From positions 81,530,001-81,594,000 of the forward strand of contig NC_077222.1 in NCBI RefSeq assembly GCF_024763615.1: a DNA stretch of 64,000 nucleotides. The letters run 5' to 3'. Positions 34,246 to 46,802 of this stretch are shown here, in pieces. Numbering within the stretch: position 1 is the first letter of the stretch; every line of letters starts with the position of its first letter. The stretch is from Phlebotomus papatasi. Taxonomy: Eukaryota > Arthropoda > Insecta > Diptera > Psychodidae. A program made the translations under genes and the position numbers. The notes under the pieces were generated by a model. The model was not told the origin of the DNA. It did not search any database and worked only from the letters and a program-made list of their open reading frames with translations.

Positions 34246-34646
34246 GTGCTATTACACTTACACAATAAAATTTTAATATGATTCACATTAATTGTCGCTG
34301 GTGAGAGTCCAAATGTGTAATTTGTGTGTTAGAATCATTTTATTAACAAAAATTGATCTATTTGTTGATAAAAAGGTAGACTTGGCCCGCAAAATTTGAT
34401 ATAAATTGATTTATAGCATTAATGCGAAAAATTAATGCGATTTTCTCTTTAATTTTTTAATGTGAAAAATATTTATGCTTTAGGTAAGTTTAAACTTATT
34501 TTTGCAGGCCAAGTCCACTTCTTTATCAATAAATAGAAAAACACCAAATATTAAGTGACTCAAAGACACAAATAACATATTTGGACGCTCACAAGCGACA
34601 ATTAATATGAAACACATTAAAATTTTAATGTGCAAGTGTGATAACG
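34246..34646. mobile_element. MITE with ATCACACTTGCACATTAAAA-type ends, copy 1
   Basis: The left arm (ATTACACTTACACAATAAAA, TTTAATATGATTCACATTAA, TTGTCGCTGGTGAGAGTCC) pairs with the right arm (GGACGCTCACAAGCGACAAT, TAATATGAAACACATTAAAA, TGCAAGTGTGATAAC). An inner pair links TAGACTTGGCC with GGCCAAGTCCA. Total length is about 400 bp. It is related to the element at 42471-43508. Confidence 0.75.
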
Positions 34647-34659
34647 CCGTTACACAGAA

Positions 34660-35300
34660 AAAAATATTTCATAAACTTGTAAGTAAATCTTTTGAATTTC
34701 TACTTGAGCTTTACGAAATGCTCGTAAATCATTTATTCCACTATAAAGTTTGCAAAAGTTGGTATTATTTACAAGCTTGTACGTAACATACTTGATCAAT
34801 GGACGCGCACTTTTTGTTCTTTTACAAACACTTATTCGTCAATTGTATTTTAAACTGACATAGCAAATTAAAATATGAACGCAGGACACTAATGTCCTTT
34901 CCGGAAGAGTCAATGAGAAGGTATCAATTCAGAGTCAAACTCCTCAGTTTTCCAAAGTTTTCGGCGTACTACACGCCTTCATTGGCTACAGAGGAGAAAT
35001 TATTATTTCATATTTTGGATTGATACTGACATTGCTGTTCTGCGTTAAACTTATTCGTAAATGTTCGTAAATGCACAGAAATGTGTTTGTAAAATTTTGC
35101 TATTTGTTCGTAAAGTTGTGCCAAACAAACAAAAATGAACGAAAAAATATTTGTTAAACAACCAAAAATGCTCGTCAAGCGATCCCTATATGAACAAACT
35201 TTGTGGGACAAACTCTTACGAACTTTTATTGGGTTATACAATTTACGAGCATTTCGTAAATTGTTACGAATTTGGCCATTTCAATGTATCAAACACATGA
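34660..35300. repeat. Decayed large inverted repeat
   Basis: CTTTACGAAATGCTCGTAAA (about 34710) faces TTTACGAGCATTTCGTAAAT (about 35242). CGTAAA/TTTACG-type phrases are dense between them (35040-35180). It looks like an old palindromic element. Exact ends are unclear. Confidence 0.5.
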
Positions 35301-35471
35301 GGAACTCCGGTAATCCAGCGAGCCATTTAACTGTGAGATTCGATACAACCGCTTTATCATAAGAACATTCTAAGAAGTCGGCAAATACTACAGATGAGAT
35401 CAATTAGAATTCGTGAAATATATCTACTCTTTAATATAAGCTATTAAAATGTAATCGCCTAATTAGTAAAG

Positions 35472-36075
35472 CGGTCTTCAGACTAGAGGCTCAAACGGGC
35501 TTCAGACCTAAGGCTTAGCCATATGGTTTACCTTCTCTAAATTCTTATCAATCAATGGACAATTATCACTTAAGATTGGATATTATAATCAAGTGATCCA
35601 TTAAGTTTTGAAAAATCCATAAAATTGGTTGCTATTTCGAATTTTGAAACCCTCGGGAACTGGGCTAAACCTTAGGTCTGAAGCCGGTATTAGCTCAATT
35701 CCCTAAAGTCTTAGGTTCTCTAAACAACAAGCAATTGCAATAACTTTTCAATCTTTCTCAGGATAATTGCTATAAATGTACAATATTCAGCAAAAAATTT
35801 CTTAAAAATATTGCGTATTGAGAAATTCCAGCAGTTAAGCCATAAAGCTAAGCCTTATGCCGGCTTCAGACTGGAGGTTTAGCCCAGTTCCCGAAGATCT
35901 CAAAAATCTGAATAACAAGCCATTTTATTGATTTTTCAAAATCTAATGGAATATTGGTCATTAATATCCAATCCTAAACAACAATTTCCTAAAAAATCTT
36001 GCTTGATAAGGAATTAGAGGACTTAAGCCAGATGGCTAAGCCTTAGGTCTGAAGCCCGTATTAGGTCTGAATCCC
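35472..36075. mobile_element. Two opposed copies of the GGCTTCAGACCTAAGGC MITE
   Basis: Copy A (35472-35692) runs from GTCTTCAGACTAGAGGCT through GGCTTCAGACCTAAGGCTTA to TTAGGTCTGAAGCCGGTATT. Copy B (35856-36075) runs the other way, from CGGCTTCAGACTGGAGGTTT and GCCCAGTTCCCGAAG to GCCTTAGGTCTGAAGCCCG. A third copy lies at 41807-42190. There is no coding sequence. Confidence 0.7.
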
Positions 36076-36904
36076 GTATAAGCTTTACTTGCAGAAATTT
36101 ATAATATATCACTCAATAAGTCCTATAATTGAGTCTATAGATGTTGCCATTATTAACAAACCTATACAGTTTTTGAAAAATAACACTCTTCAAGGAATAA
36201 TGGTAGAAACACTGATAAATATTTTCACATTTATTTATATATCATTTTAATAAAATATTATATCTAATATTCTCTCAGATAAATTCTCAAGTTAAATCAC
36301 AAAAGAGTGAGCCTAGCGAATTTACAGTTGAAACTCCGGCACAGTGAGCAAATAAATGAGGCAAGTAATAAAAATTTTCTTACTAGAAATTTGACAAGAA
36401 AATTATTTTTTGAAAATAATTATGAACTAACTCAGTGTATTAAACAAATAACTAATTGACAAAAGCCATAGAATAATTTTTAAAAAATCATTTTATTTTG
36501 AGGTTCTTATGTGGGACAATCTGCACGTTTGAAGAATACTGACGATCGCTAGTGCTCTTCCCTAATTTGTAACAATTTCAAGACAATTATGATTTGTGTT
36601 TGTGATTAATAGAACCTTTAGTTAAACAAATCTTGCTATTTTCAAAAGAAAAAATTATACAAAACAATTTCATCACAGAAAAGGATTCGCTTGATAAGTG
36701 TTATCCGAACATGACTTTAAACATGGCCATACATACAGTGATTAGATTATACTGATCGTTCTGATTGTCTAAATAAATCGTTAATTGTCCCATAAAATAT
36801 AAAACATCAACAAAACTGTTTATCTTATAAACCTGTTAATCTTTTTCTTTACTAAATCTTTAAATCTTTAACACGTTTATAAAACAAATCGCCAAGGGTT
36901 CTAC
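36076..36904. other. No gene recognised
   Basis: AT-rich spacer between MITEs. Confidence 0.4.
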
Positions 36905-37093
36905 TATTATGCCCTATACACACTTACGACTTAAGCCGAGAGCAGGCTTAAACTAATTATAATCAATATAATGATTTTAAGCCGAGAAACGGCTTAGTTA
37001 GTGGGAAACTGATGGGAATTTAGTAAAATCATTATTTTGATAATAATTACATTAAGCCATCTCTCGGCTTAAGTCATAAATGTATCTAGGGTA
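36905..37093. mobile_element. ACTTACGACTTAAGC hairpin MITE, copy 2
   Basis: CCCTATACACACTTACGACT and TTAAGCCGAGAG on the left pair with CTCTCGGCTTAAGTCATAAA and TGTATCTAGGG on the right. A second AAGCCGAGAAACGGCTTA hairpin lies inside. It shares GGGAAACTGATGGG with the 31740 copy. Confidence 0.7.
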
Positions 37094-37250
37094 TTTCCTT
37101 TCAGCCTTTAATATCTTCAGTCTAAGAAATCGATTCGATATTGCATATTCTAAATGAAATCTATATGTCAGATGGTTATTTCTACTATCTTTTGACGCAA
37201 ATTGCATATACAAACGAATTGTAGAAAATATCATACAATTTTTTCTCGGT

Positions 37251-37726
37251 GTAGGAGAAAGTTCTCTCCCTTCGAACGGTCATGCCTTCGAATAATGTGA
37301 ATTTCTTTTGTTTTTCGTAAGAGATTTACACAAAATTATCACGGAATTATCAACAATTGATGATAACCCAACTAGTATTTGATAGAAATGTGTAAGTCTC
37401 TTACACCGAGAAAAAAAGAGGGTGCGATTAGCATTTTTTCCTCATTAATTTAACACTTTATAGGTGTAAAAATATATAAACATTTTTTAATGTTAATTTT
37501 ACACCTTTTTAAGGGTCGAAATAGCATGAAAAAGCGTAACTTTAACCCCTAATACACCTAAAAAGCATAATATTTACACCGATTTCGGATAAATACTGCA
37601 GGGTAAAATTAACATTTCCGGAATGTTATTTTAACTTTTTCGGATTTTTCTCAGTGTAGGAAAACTAAAGGAAAATTCACATTATTCGATGGCATGAACG
37701 TTCAAAGGGAGAGTACTTTCCCCTGC
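37251..37726. mobile_element. Palindromic MITE interrupted by a CACTGAGAAAAA MITE
   Basis: The left arm (GTAGGAGAAAGTTCTCTCCC, then TCATGCCTTCGAATAATGTG) pairs with the right arm (CACATTATTCGATGGCATGA, then GGGAGAGTACTTTCCCC) over about 60 bp. A further internal pair links GTAAGAGATTTACACA with TGTGTAAGTCTCTTAC. The insert at 37404-37656 lies between the inner pair and the right arm. Confidence 0.8.
37404..37656 (-). mobile_element. CACTGAGAAAAA MITE, copy 4 (inverted, nested)
   Basis: CACCGAGAAAAAAAGAGGG at the left and CGGATTTTTCTCAGTG at the right are flanked by TA (37402-37403 and 37657-37658). The internal order is the reverse complement of copies 1-3. Confidence 0.85.
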
Positions 37727-40008
37727 GACGATTTGAAAAACATCTTGCCTGAATTAAAAGAAATATGATTATATAATATAACACCTTGAAGTATATTATA
37801 GGATCCGACTTCCTCTAGGTTTATACATATATCGTTAGAAAAGTTTAATTATCCGCCAATTTATCAAGATTCTCAACTTTTATAGAACACATATTTGAAT
37901 TAATTCTAGACGAATTGCTATAGCTGCGGTTTGTATGGAATTTAAGACATGAAAAGGATATAAAAAACACCGGAATGTAGGCAAAATGCAGAGAAAGAGG
38001 GTCGAACTAGAAGCCTTGTTGCTATATTCGCAACCCTCTTTTCCATTTTATCTCCATATCCTTAAGAGTCTGAAAAGTTGGTCTTTTTTTATTTCACCTG
38101 AAATATCCAGTGAAATGCTATGAAGAAAAATAAAATACGAAGGCAGGATATTCAATAAAAAAGGCAAAATAGAAGAAATGGCATGACGCAAGAAGCTTTT
38201 CACAGGTCGCTCCTCTTGATTTTCTCTAACTGCAAGATTTTTTTTTACCTCCCGACCCTACCTCTCCTCCTCCCACAGCCGTGGTTCTAAAGACATACAT
38301 TGACAAGGGACTTTTCTTATGTAAAATATCCCTTCTTGTACCGTTGTGTAGGTCCCACAAGGGGCAAGAGGGAGTAGTGTGAGGTGGAGAGAATGAATTT
38401 TCCTCCAACTACATATATATATAGTAAATATATATTATATATATATATATACAAAACCAAATTGTGAATTTATACACATGACGATGGCAGAGAGGGATGG
38501 TAAAATGTTATGGGGACGAAAGAGATAAAAGTCTGTGAGAGTGAGACAATAACACTGTGTGAGGGTTGCTTATATCCTAAATGGGGGTGGCCTCAGAGTT
38601 AACATAGAAGGATCCTTATGTACAGCACAAAATTCAAATTGAACACAAGAGAGGGTGGCAAACACTGTGCGGACACAAAATCTACCCTTGGCAGAGGAAA
38701 ATCTCTTTTCATTTTCCCTCATTTTTTTTCCTTGCCTCTTTCATCCAATACCCTACCTCTTCTCAACCCAGCATCCCTGTAAATTCTTCAATTTCTACAT
38801 TTTGAGGAAGCAAAAGAGGAGCTCCCCCTAAAAAAAAACGTACAAGAGAAAATATCGAGTTTTTAGCATCATCTCCTGCAAAAAAGAGATGTACGGATGA
38901 AAAATATTGAAGTTTTTTCCACTTTTTTTTCTATCACTGGTGGATATCTCCCCCACCAACATCATCCCCCTTTAGCATTTTGGACTCGTGAATAAATTTT
39001 ATTATATCAATTTTTATTACTGTCTCTTCAACTCATGGAGAATATCTCCTGCTTTATACAATAAAACGACGGTAATACGTCGTGCGAAGTGCTCGAACAC
39101 GTAAGTTTAATATTCCCCACCTTAAAAAAAGCAGTTTCGTATCATTTACCTAGATAATTAAACTTATTTAGCAAACCAATACGGAAAAAGGAATTACATT
39201 TCCAAGTAAAAGCTTTCTGAAAAGGCCTTTTCATTTGAATTTGTTTTGCAGTTCACAACCTTAGGACATATACAACGGAAAGGGCACTCGAATGAAAAAT
39301 GTTATTCTACTTTTGATATAAAAACAAAATCCCTCAAATAGACTATAGTAATAATTGTAAATCGTATGAATGCCGTGAATGCAAATGGTTGTTCGAGCGG
39401 TACTTAAACTCATAAAATTTGATACATAAGACACTGAATCACATCACACCCTATGTCCTTGGTAACACGTTATCAAATTTATTTATGTCAATTTAATCAG
39501 AGATTTCAAGATCTTTTTAATGAACATAAACTTGCCTCAATTGGTTGAGAAATACACCCTCTTAAGTATTTTCTAGCTTCCACCTTGAAAATCTGTAGAA
39601 AAATCTCTTACACGGATAAAATATTCGAATAGGTGCATAGGTATTAAAGCGTTACCCAAAAATGAAAAAAAAATCGAATAACTTATATTCCTTATTAAAA
39701 AGCGGAATTTTAGTAGAAAAGGAAAGTGATGCGGGAAAAATGAATGTAATGTTAATGATCCTTGGACCGACTTGTGGGGAAATACTCCGAAGATATCAAT
39801 ACAGTATCTATATCTATAACCGTTTGCCTTGTAGCTTTAGAATCGATCAGATAGGAAAACATTCAAAGAGCGTGACGTTACTTTTCTTTTTAAATTAACG
39901 ATTTCATGGTATTTCATGATAACGATAACATGGTATTGGTTCCCAAGTAGATGAAAGGTGAAAATTTAGGAGTCAAAAACTAAGGGGTTTGTATAATACT
40001 CGTATATA
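37727..40008. other. No gene; AT microsatellite
   Basis: A TA-dinucleotide microsatellite lies at 38411-38452. The part 38200-38900 has mixed composition with purine and pyrimidine tracts but no domain-bearing frame. A weak AAACGGTTAT-type dispersed-repeat fragment lies at 39780-39840. Confidence 0.4.
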
Positions 40009-40366
40009 CAGTGGTGGAAATAAGTATAATTCCACCCCATTATCCTTAAAGAAACTCAACAAAAACAGAAGTCTCGAAAAAAAGTCAAACGTAGATCATA
40101 ATGTGAACGATATTAACCTTAAATTGGTCAAAAATAAATATCATAGCGCTAAATTTATTTAGTGGAATTATACTTATTTCCAGGCTAAAAAACAAAATTC
40201 TATTGTAATTCTAAAAATAAAATTATAATAAAAAATCTGAATGTCGATTTTTTATGTTGGCATGGATAGTCCTTATGACCTACGTTTGACTTTTTCTCGA
40301 GACTTCTTTTTTTTGTTGAGATTCTTAAAGGATACTGGGGTGGAATTATACTTATTTCCACCATTG
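40009..40366. mobile_element. Tc1-like MITE, CAGTGGTGGAAATAAGTATA ends
   Basis: The inverted ends CAGTGGTGGAAATAAGTATA and TATACTTATTTCCACCATTG are flanked by TA. The arms extend over about 100 bp and include TTCCACCCCA, CTTAAAGAAACTCAACAAAA and AAAGTCAAACGTAG, with their complements near the right end. A third TGGAATTATACTTATTTCC lies in the middle at about 40160. CAGTG starts with long inverted repeats and repeated inner motifs are typical of Tc1-type elements. It has no transposase. Confidence 0.85.
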
Positions 40367-40369
40367 TAT

Positions 40370-41806
40370 AATATTATTACTTTCTGTATGAAGTACGAGC
40401 AATAAAAGTGTAAAAGGAGCATAAAATAAACGTCAAAAATACGTCAAGAAGGTGATATTGAGTATGAAAAAAGCCTTAAATTGTTCCATCTCAAAAATCA
40501 GCTTATCTTTTAACAAAATCGTCATTTCATAATATTATTAATAAAAAAGACTCATAAAACATGTGCTTTAATTTTATTCTCAAAATCAATAGAATTGATA
40601 TTTATTTTAGTATAAAATTTTTTTTTTATCGATACGAAAGTTGTGAAGTTTCTCAAATTCAATGCTTTAGAAATATTTATCTGTGAGGAATAAATATCCT
40701 CTCAGAAATAAATTATAGCTAGAGTTCCTTCAATAAATTCCACATAGGAACGATTCCATCCATTATTCGATCTTTCCCACCAAATTCTCATGCACCTTTT
40801 TGATTATGCACATTCACATGTCACTCTCTTTTAATGCCACCTCATTTATTTTCTCACACAGCATCCAAAAGGGTTGCATAGAAACCTGAGGTAGAACAAA
40901 CATCAACGGATTTCCTATCGATTTCTCATCCTTCCTTCTCACACATTTCCATTTGCAAATTGCATGCAAAAGATATCTCTGAATAAATTTGGGGATTAAA
41001 AAACGGAAGAAGTTTAGACAGAATGAATCAGGTAGAAATTTTTCAAAGGTTAAAAACTACTCGTAAAAGGGTACATGAAAGAATATTTAATTTCACTTTC
41101 ATTGCAAATTCCCGATGTTTGAGGAAATTAAGTGCTATATGAAGGAATGAAAAAAAAAAACAAATTAAAAAAAAAATGCGCAAGAAAACATCTTGAAGAA
41201 AACTTTAATAAATTCTCTCACTCTCATCTTACCATTTCGAGTATTCTCCTATGTACACAAACATACAAAAATATACTAAAACGACATTAACCTCCAACAG
41301 AGAAATGATGAAAGTGAAAAGTTGTGTAATTTATTTCACTTCTTTTAACCTTGTGAGATGCAAAAGTTAAAAAGTTCATTTTTCATTGTGCGCGCACACA
41401 CGATTTCTTTCTCTCTCAGAACTTCTTTTCTTTTCTCCAGAAAATTACCATCACCTATGTATACATAAATATAAATTGAGCTGTTCCAAATGTCCTAGAA
41501 ATAAAACCCGAACCACTAATTGTTGATTAAATTAATATTATTTGGCTATTTAACTAATTTTTCTGACAGGTTGTCCGTTCTAGTTGTAATATTACAATCA
41601 TAAGAAATTAAACATTCAACTGGGGATTTTTGTAAAAGTCTGCAAATCAAAATCATTTTGTCAAAGTGATTTCGACCTTGCTGAATGTTTGAACTAAAAG
41701 TTGATTTTAAATTAAGTTGTTTATTCCATTGAGAACTAAATGGATAGACTGGACAAACGTTGTGATGTAATATTTCGCAAATTTTTAAAATACCATATTA
41801 CGGGCT
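40370..41806. other. No gene recognised
   Basis: AT-rich sequence without domains, RNA genes or clear repeat ends. Confidence 0.4.
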
Positions 41807-42190
41807 TCATTAATACGGGCCTTATGACTAAGGCTCAGCCATAAGGCTTAACTTCTCTAATTGATTATCAGTCGACTTTTTTTTTGAAAACTGACTTAGA
41901 AATCGACTTAAGTAGAATTAATCAATTCAAATCAAAAGAACCAATTAAATTTGTTGCTATTTAAGATTTTAAGACCTTCGGAAGGTTCTAGGCTAGACCT
42001 AAGTCTTAGCCATATGGATTAACTGCTCTAATTTCTTATCAACCACGATTTTTTGGAAAAATTTTACTAAGAACTGGATTATTAAACATAAATTACCTAT
42101 TAGGCTCTCAAAAAGCAATAAAAATACTCGCTATTTAGGGTTTTGAAACCTCAGGGAACTGGGCTAAACCTCTAAGTATGAAGACCGCAT
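41807..42190. mobile_element. GGCTTCAGACCTAAGGC MITE family, copy C (degenerate)
   Basis: Has ACGGGCCTTATGACTAAGGC, TAAGGCTTAACTTCTCTAAT, GGAACTGGGCTAAACCTC and TATGAAGACCGCAT. These are the phrases of the 35472-36075 copies in the same order, with many changes and an internal duplication. Confidence 0.6.
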
Positions 42191-42470
42191 AATTATATCT
42201 TCAGAAATAAAAAGTCTAAATACACTTTAAGAATAATTAATTATACATTCATATGTAAAGTTCAAGTAATGGAAAAGCTAAGAGAAACTATAAACTCATC
42301 TTACTTTTAATTGGTAATTATGTTAGTTTTTGAGTAAGTGCAAATTTATTTTTTTGAAGATAAATCTATTATTTTTTGTACGAAAAGTATGACTTTGTTC
42401 CACTGAATTGGCATTGAACATGTCCGTTTGGATCAAAATAAAATATTGTGCTTTCTGATGATTTTTACGG

Positions 42471-43508
42471 AGTTATCACACTAGAAAATTTCACATTAAA
42501 GTTAAAGTGAAAGTTGCTCATTAAAACTTCTAGAATCACTCGAAATCGCTGATTTAATCAGGACACATTGCTAGAATTGCTCAGTCACGATGGCACACGG
42601 GTTGCCAGATGAGTGTTTTTGTTTTTAAAACATTTCAGTCGTTTGAGCGAAAATGTGTGATTTTATTGAAGAAGAGGAAGTTTTCCTCCTGTACGCTACT
42701 TTTAGGTCGCGCAAAAGGACCCGCTAAACAAGAGGAAGGAGGACGTGGGCGACAGATTGCATCCTAATGCCCTGGACACACTTACGACTAAAGTCCAGAG
42801 ACGACTAAGCTAGTTCATAGCCAAGTCAGTTCCTGACACACTACAAATGAGGCTTAGCACCACATAACATAACTTTCCTGGGTTTTTATGCAGATATTTC
42901 TACTGAAATGCACTAATACTCCTCTAAAAATGAAACTATTTATAATATCATGTCTCAGTACACGTCCAAAAATTATTGTTAATTACAATTATTTGTGAGG
43001 TGGAAGCAACTCGTGACTTAAGACAATTTAGGCGATTCTAGTGAATAATTCTTGTTGTTATACGTGAATTGTGAAGTAAATTTAAAAGTAGTTTCATTTT
43101 CAAAGGACTACTAGTGTATTTCAGTAGAAATATCTGCATAAAAAACCAGGAAAGTTATGTTTTGTGAGTGCCAGAAAATGTTAAGCCTCGTTTGTAGTGT
43201 GTCAGGAACTGACTTGGCTATGAACGAGTTTAGTCGTCTCTGGACTTTAGTCGTAAGTGTGTCCAGGACTTAACGCGACCTCCATAATGCTCATAAATTT
43301 GCTCAATTCTCATTAATTTGCTCATTATTTATCAATCGTATTATATGCTATTTTAAACCAATTTTTGTGAATCGAGTCTACTTTTTTATTACTAAATGAA
43401 TGGATTTCTAAAAGCTCTTGACGAAAATTGCACATTAGGACACATATCAACAACAATTAATGTGAATCATGTTAAAATTTTAATGTGAAATTCTCTAGTG
43501 TGATACCA
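42471..43508. mobile_element. MITE with TATCACACTAGAAAATTTCA ends, host of a nested hairpin
   Basis: TTATCACACTAGAAAATTTC on the left pairs with GAAATTCTCTAGTGTGATA on the right. Near the right end it shares AACAATTAATGTGAATCATG with the element at 34246. The central part is taken up by the palindrome at 42771-43268. Confidence 0.65.
42771..43268. mobile_element. 500-bp long-arm palindromic MITE (nested)
   Basis: The left arm runs from CCTGGACACACTTACGACTA through AGTCAGTTCCTGACACACTA to TATGCAGATATTTCTACTGA. The right arm is the complement, from TCAGTAGAAATATCTGCATA to TAGTCGTAAGTGTGTCCAGG. Arms of about 180 bp are nearly identical, with a loop of roughly 130 bp. There is no coding sequence. 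A transcript through it would form a long double-stranded hairpin. Confidence 0.8.
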
Positions 43509-43900
43509 CGGTTAGACTCAGTTTGCCGACGACTTCTAGTCATTTGAGATTCCGATTTTAAGACAAAACGTACCAAAAATGAGAAGACTTAATACATAAG
43601 GCTTTAAGGGCCAGTAGGTGGGTGGCCGGGTACTACAAAAACAAAAACATCTGCTTAAGGAATTACGCAAGTCATGAAGACTTATAAACCGCAAATTCCA
43701 TAACACTCTAACGTCTGTTTATTTAATATGCAAAAAAAGTAGTGACATAATTTTTCTAGACTAATTATGGTTCAATAAACTCAAAAATACCATCCGTTCT
43801 TCATAATCTCTTTTAGTTTAGGAGCAAAATGCGAAAATATAAAAAAAAATGTGAAGCTCTTTGCTCCTAAAATTCATATTTGATTTTTTTTCAATTTTCT

Positions 43901-44060
43901 AAATTAAAATTTACAAAGTAAGAACGACATATCTTTAAGTAGAAAATAAATTTATTTTAGTCAGATTTATTTGAAACCGTAAATTAAAATTTACAAAGTA
44001 AGAACGACATATCTTTAAGTAGAAAATAAATTTATTTTAGTCAGATTTATTTGAAACCGT
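43901..44060 (+). repeat. Perfect 80-bp tandem duplication
   Basis: Positions 43901-43980 and 43981-44060 are identical over all 80 bases, starting AAATTAAAATTTACAAAGTA and ending ATTTGAAACCGT. The absence of any difference points to a very recent duplication or an assembly artefact. Confidence 0.95.
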
Positions 44061-44104
44061 TTTTTTTTTGATTTTGGAAAAAGATTTCTTGCACAACAAT
44101 TTTT

Positions 44105-44255
44105 TTCCCACGTTCTCTCTGACTTGTGACACAAAACTGGGGATAGCAACTAAACGAAGAGTCAAAATTAGTTCAAATCTTCAGAAGATGTCGGTAAGAC
44201 TATGACCGAGGACACTATAGCAATTTTAAATCAATAAACTCATTATTGTCGCAGA
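44105..44255. repeat. Dispersed repeat shared with 2345-2480
   Basis: Same order of phrases as the copy at 2345, including CTTCAGAAGATG and ACCGAGGACACTATAG. Old and non-coding. Confidence 0.5.
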
Positions 44256-44259
44256 AAAT

Positions 44260-46802
44260 GTGATTTTTGTAATGCAACTCTGGAGTGACTCGGGAAACGT
44301 TAGAGGGTTAATTAATTTAATTTTTTTTAATAAATTCGTTCAAGTTTAATTCATCTGCTTATAGGATTTTTTTATGACTTAAGATGAATTTACTCTTAGT
44401 AATCATGACTACAGCAAATTATGTTCTTCAAAAAATATTTCGAAAAATCAAGTCTCAACGAATAGCTCAATTTTTAAAATCTTTAAGTAAAAATTAAAAG
44501 AAAATATTATATAGTTTAAATCTGGTCCTTTTATTTGTTAAAAATACGAATTTAATAAATTTTTCCATTATATTGATAAAGTATTTTCAAAAAATATATT
44601 TTCTTAGTCCTCATGACCCACGTAAGCCCTTAAAGGGTTTATAAATATACAGAATCGTTCCATATCTAGTTTTGACAGAAAATTTCCTTTTCGAGATTGT
44701 TGGATAGAAAATTACATACTTTTTATTTCCCAATAACATAAAACTATCGTTCTGGTACGGTTTAAATTCATGTACCTATGTCTTACTAAACATTTTTAAA
44801 AATAAGCTAAAAGGAAACTTTTTAAGATATGGACTTTTTCGGTAGCTTGCAGGATAATTTGTTAAAAATCAGACACACCGAAAGTCGAGCTATGCAAGGC
44901 GGCTTTAGCTCACACATCATGCAATTAAACTTTTTCCTAAAGGGTTCTCCACACTAGAAAAATTTATATCCATATCGGAAGTTTTTCGTATACGTAGCGT
45001 ATAAGCAATTTACTTCAATATCACAGGCCATAAGTATCCACATTTAAAAATGATACTCTAATGCCCTAGGCACATTTACTGCTTCTGGATTTTTATACTG
45101 CTTTATATCTTATAGTTATAAAGGGTATTCTAATATAAGGATTAAATTCTTTTTCAAACTTTCTTTATTCTTTAATTTTCCGATATTATGGACTGACGCT
45201 AAAGCTATTGCCAGTGTGCTGTAGTACCACCAAATGTTTCAAATGTATCATTTCAGAGAGTTATGATTATATTTTATTCAAGTTTAAGTTGATTATTAGA
45301 TCTTTCTAACAAGAACACTTAAAACTTTGATGAAGTATGTCATTCGAAATAGGTTAACTATCAAATAATGTGGCATTTACTAGATAAATTTATGAAACCC
45401 GAAGAAACTGTCATGTCTCGAAAATTGTATAAGTGAAAATTCAATGTAAAATCTTGCATCGCGATAGGGGTGTTTTAGCTATTTCTTTTGCAGGGATAAA
45501 AAGAAAAATCAGGGTGAAGAAAGTATGTTGGAGAAAGAGAAAAATCCACCATCACAGATTGTTGAAAATTCAGCATGTTGGCATGATTCGCTTAATAGAA
45601 TTAAATCTTGTTAAAATAACCACGTTTCAGGACTAGTGATGAGGATGAGGGAAAAAAGGCGCCAATTCACCATGGAAAATAGAGTTGAGCTTTTGGCGCG
45701 AAGAGAGAAAGAAAGCTTCTGTTGATGATGATGATGATGAGGTGAAAGAAAAAGTCTTTTGGGTTGGAAAAAGCAGCTGAGAAAAACGAGAATCATACAA
45801 TAAAGAAACACCAACGACCTTTTTAGTATTCAACACGAAGCTGGGAAGCGAACACCATTCCTCCATTTCACAATATGGAGAGGAGTTCTTTTCTGGAGCA
45901 AAGAGAAACACCACCCAATTTGCCTTCTTGCACTCCTTGCTGGAGTTTTATAAAATTTTCATCAGCACCATCATCCACCCCTCCAATGAAGATGCCAAAC
46001 ACACACAAGAGAACTGGAATGTTCTGTATAAATTTAAAACTCGCGAAAGTCTCTTGGTGTCAAGGTCGTTCGTTGCCAATGTTAATTAGAATCGATTAGA
46101 CGCGCCGAGCTTCTATGTACCCACTTTTTGAGATGAAAACACACACAGCAATTTTATATATAAAATAAAATATTCTTTAAAGGGAGTGAAACTTTTCTTT
46201 TCACTTTTTTTTGTCTGCCACACTCCGGCACTCCGCATACCATCATCCATGTTCTTTAATTTTAACGTAACTCGCGCAACGAAGAAATTAATGGGGTTAA
46301 AATCGCATCAGAGGGAGGCAAAAAAGATACCACACCAAACATGCATAAATGAATTCATTCGTTTCTTTTTTTCCTTATCACATCTGCATTTTCAACGCTT
46401 CCTCACCATACCCCTTAATTTTAACGAACAGCCCCTTGACGAATCTGCATCTGGTGACCCAATTTTTCAAAAAATCATCTGATTTGTGATAGCAGTTCAT
46501 GTCACATAATAATTTTCATTTCAATAAATTGAGCAAATCTAAAGTATCCCTCCTATGTTGCGAAGAAGAAATTGAGATGGCAATAAATACGTTACAATTG
46601 AATGTATACAATTCACAACACCTTGATCAAATTTGATACGTGGAATTCAATACAACACAACCCTTCAGCCGTAAAAAGAAGCGGAACATTGTATGACAAT
46701 GTCAAGGTATATTCTTATATCTTAAAGAGGATGACAGAATCTATAAAGATGATTTTTTACTATCTGGTTCAATATTGCAGACATTATTAAATGTTTCCAT
46801 AA
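44260..46802. other. No gene recognised
   Basis: A fragment CCACACTAGAAAAATTTATA at 44949 resembles the hairpin family at 50590. A (TGA)n run lies at 45723-45739. The block 45640-46480 is richer in mixed sequence and has frames of up to about 98 codons on both strands with no domain. Confidence 0.4.

Noticed and set aside
46186..46482. 98-codon frame with a hydrophobic start
   Set aside because: The start looks vaguely signal-like, but the rest is low-quality sequence with no domain, splice donor or promoter element nearby.
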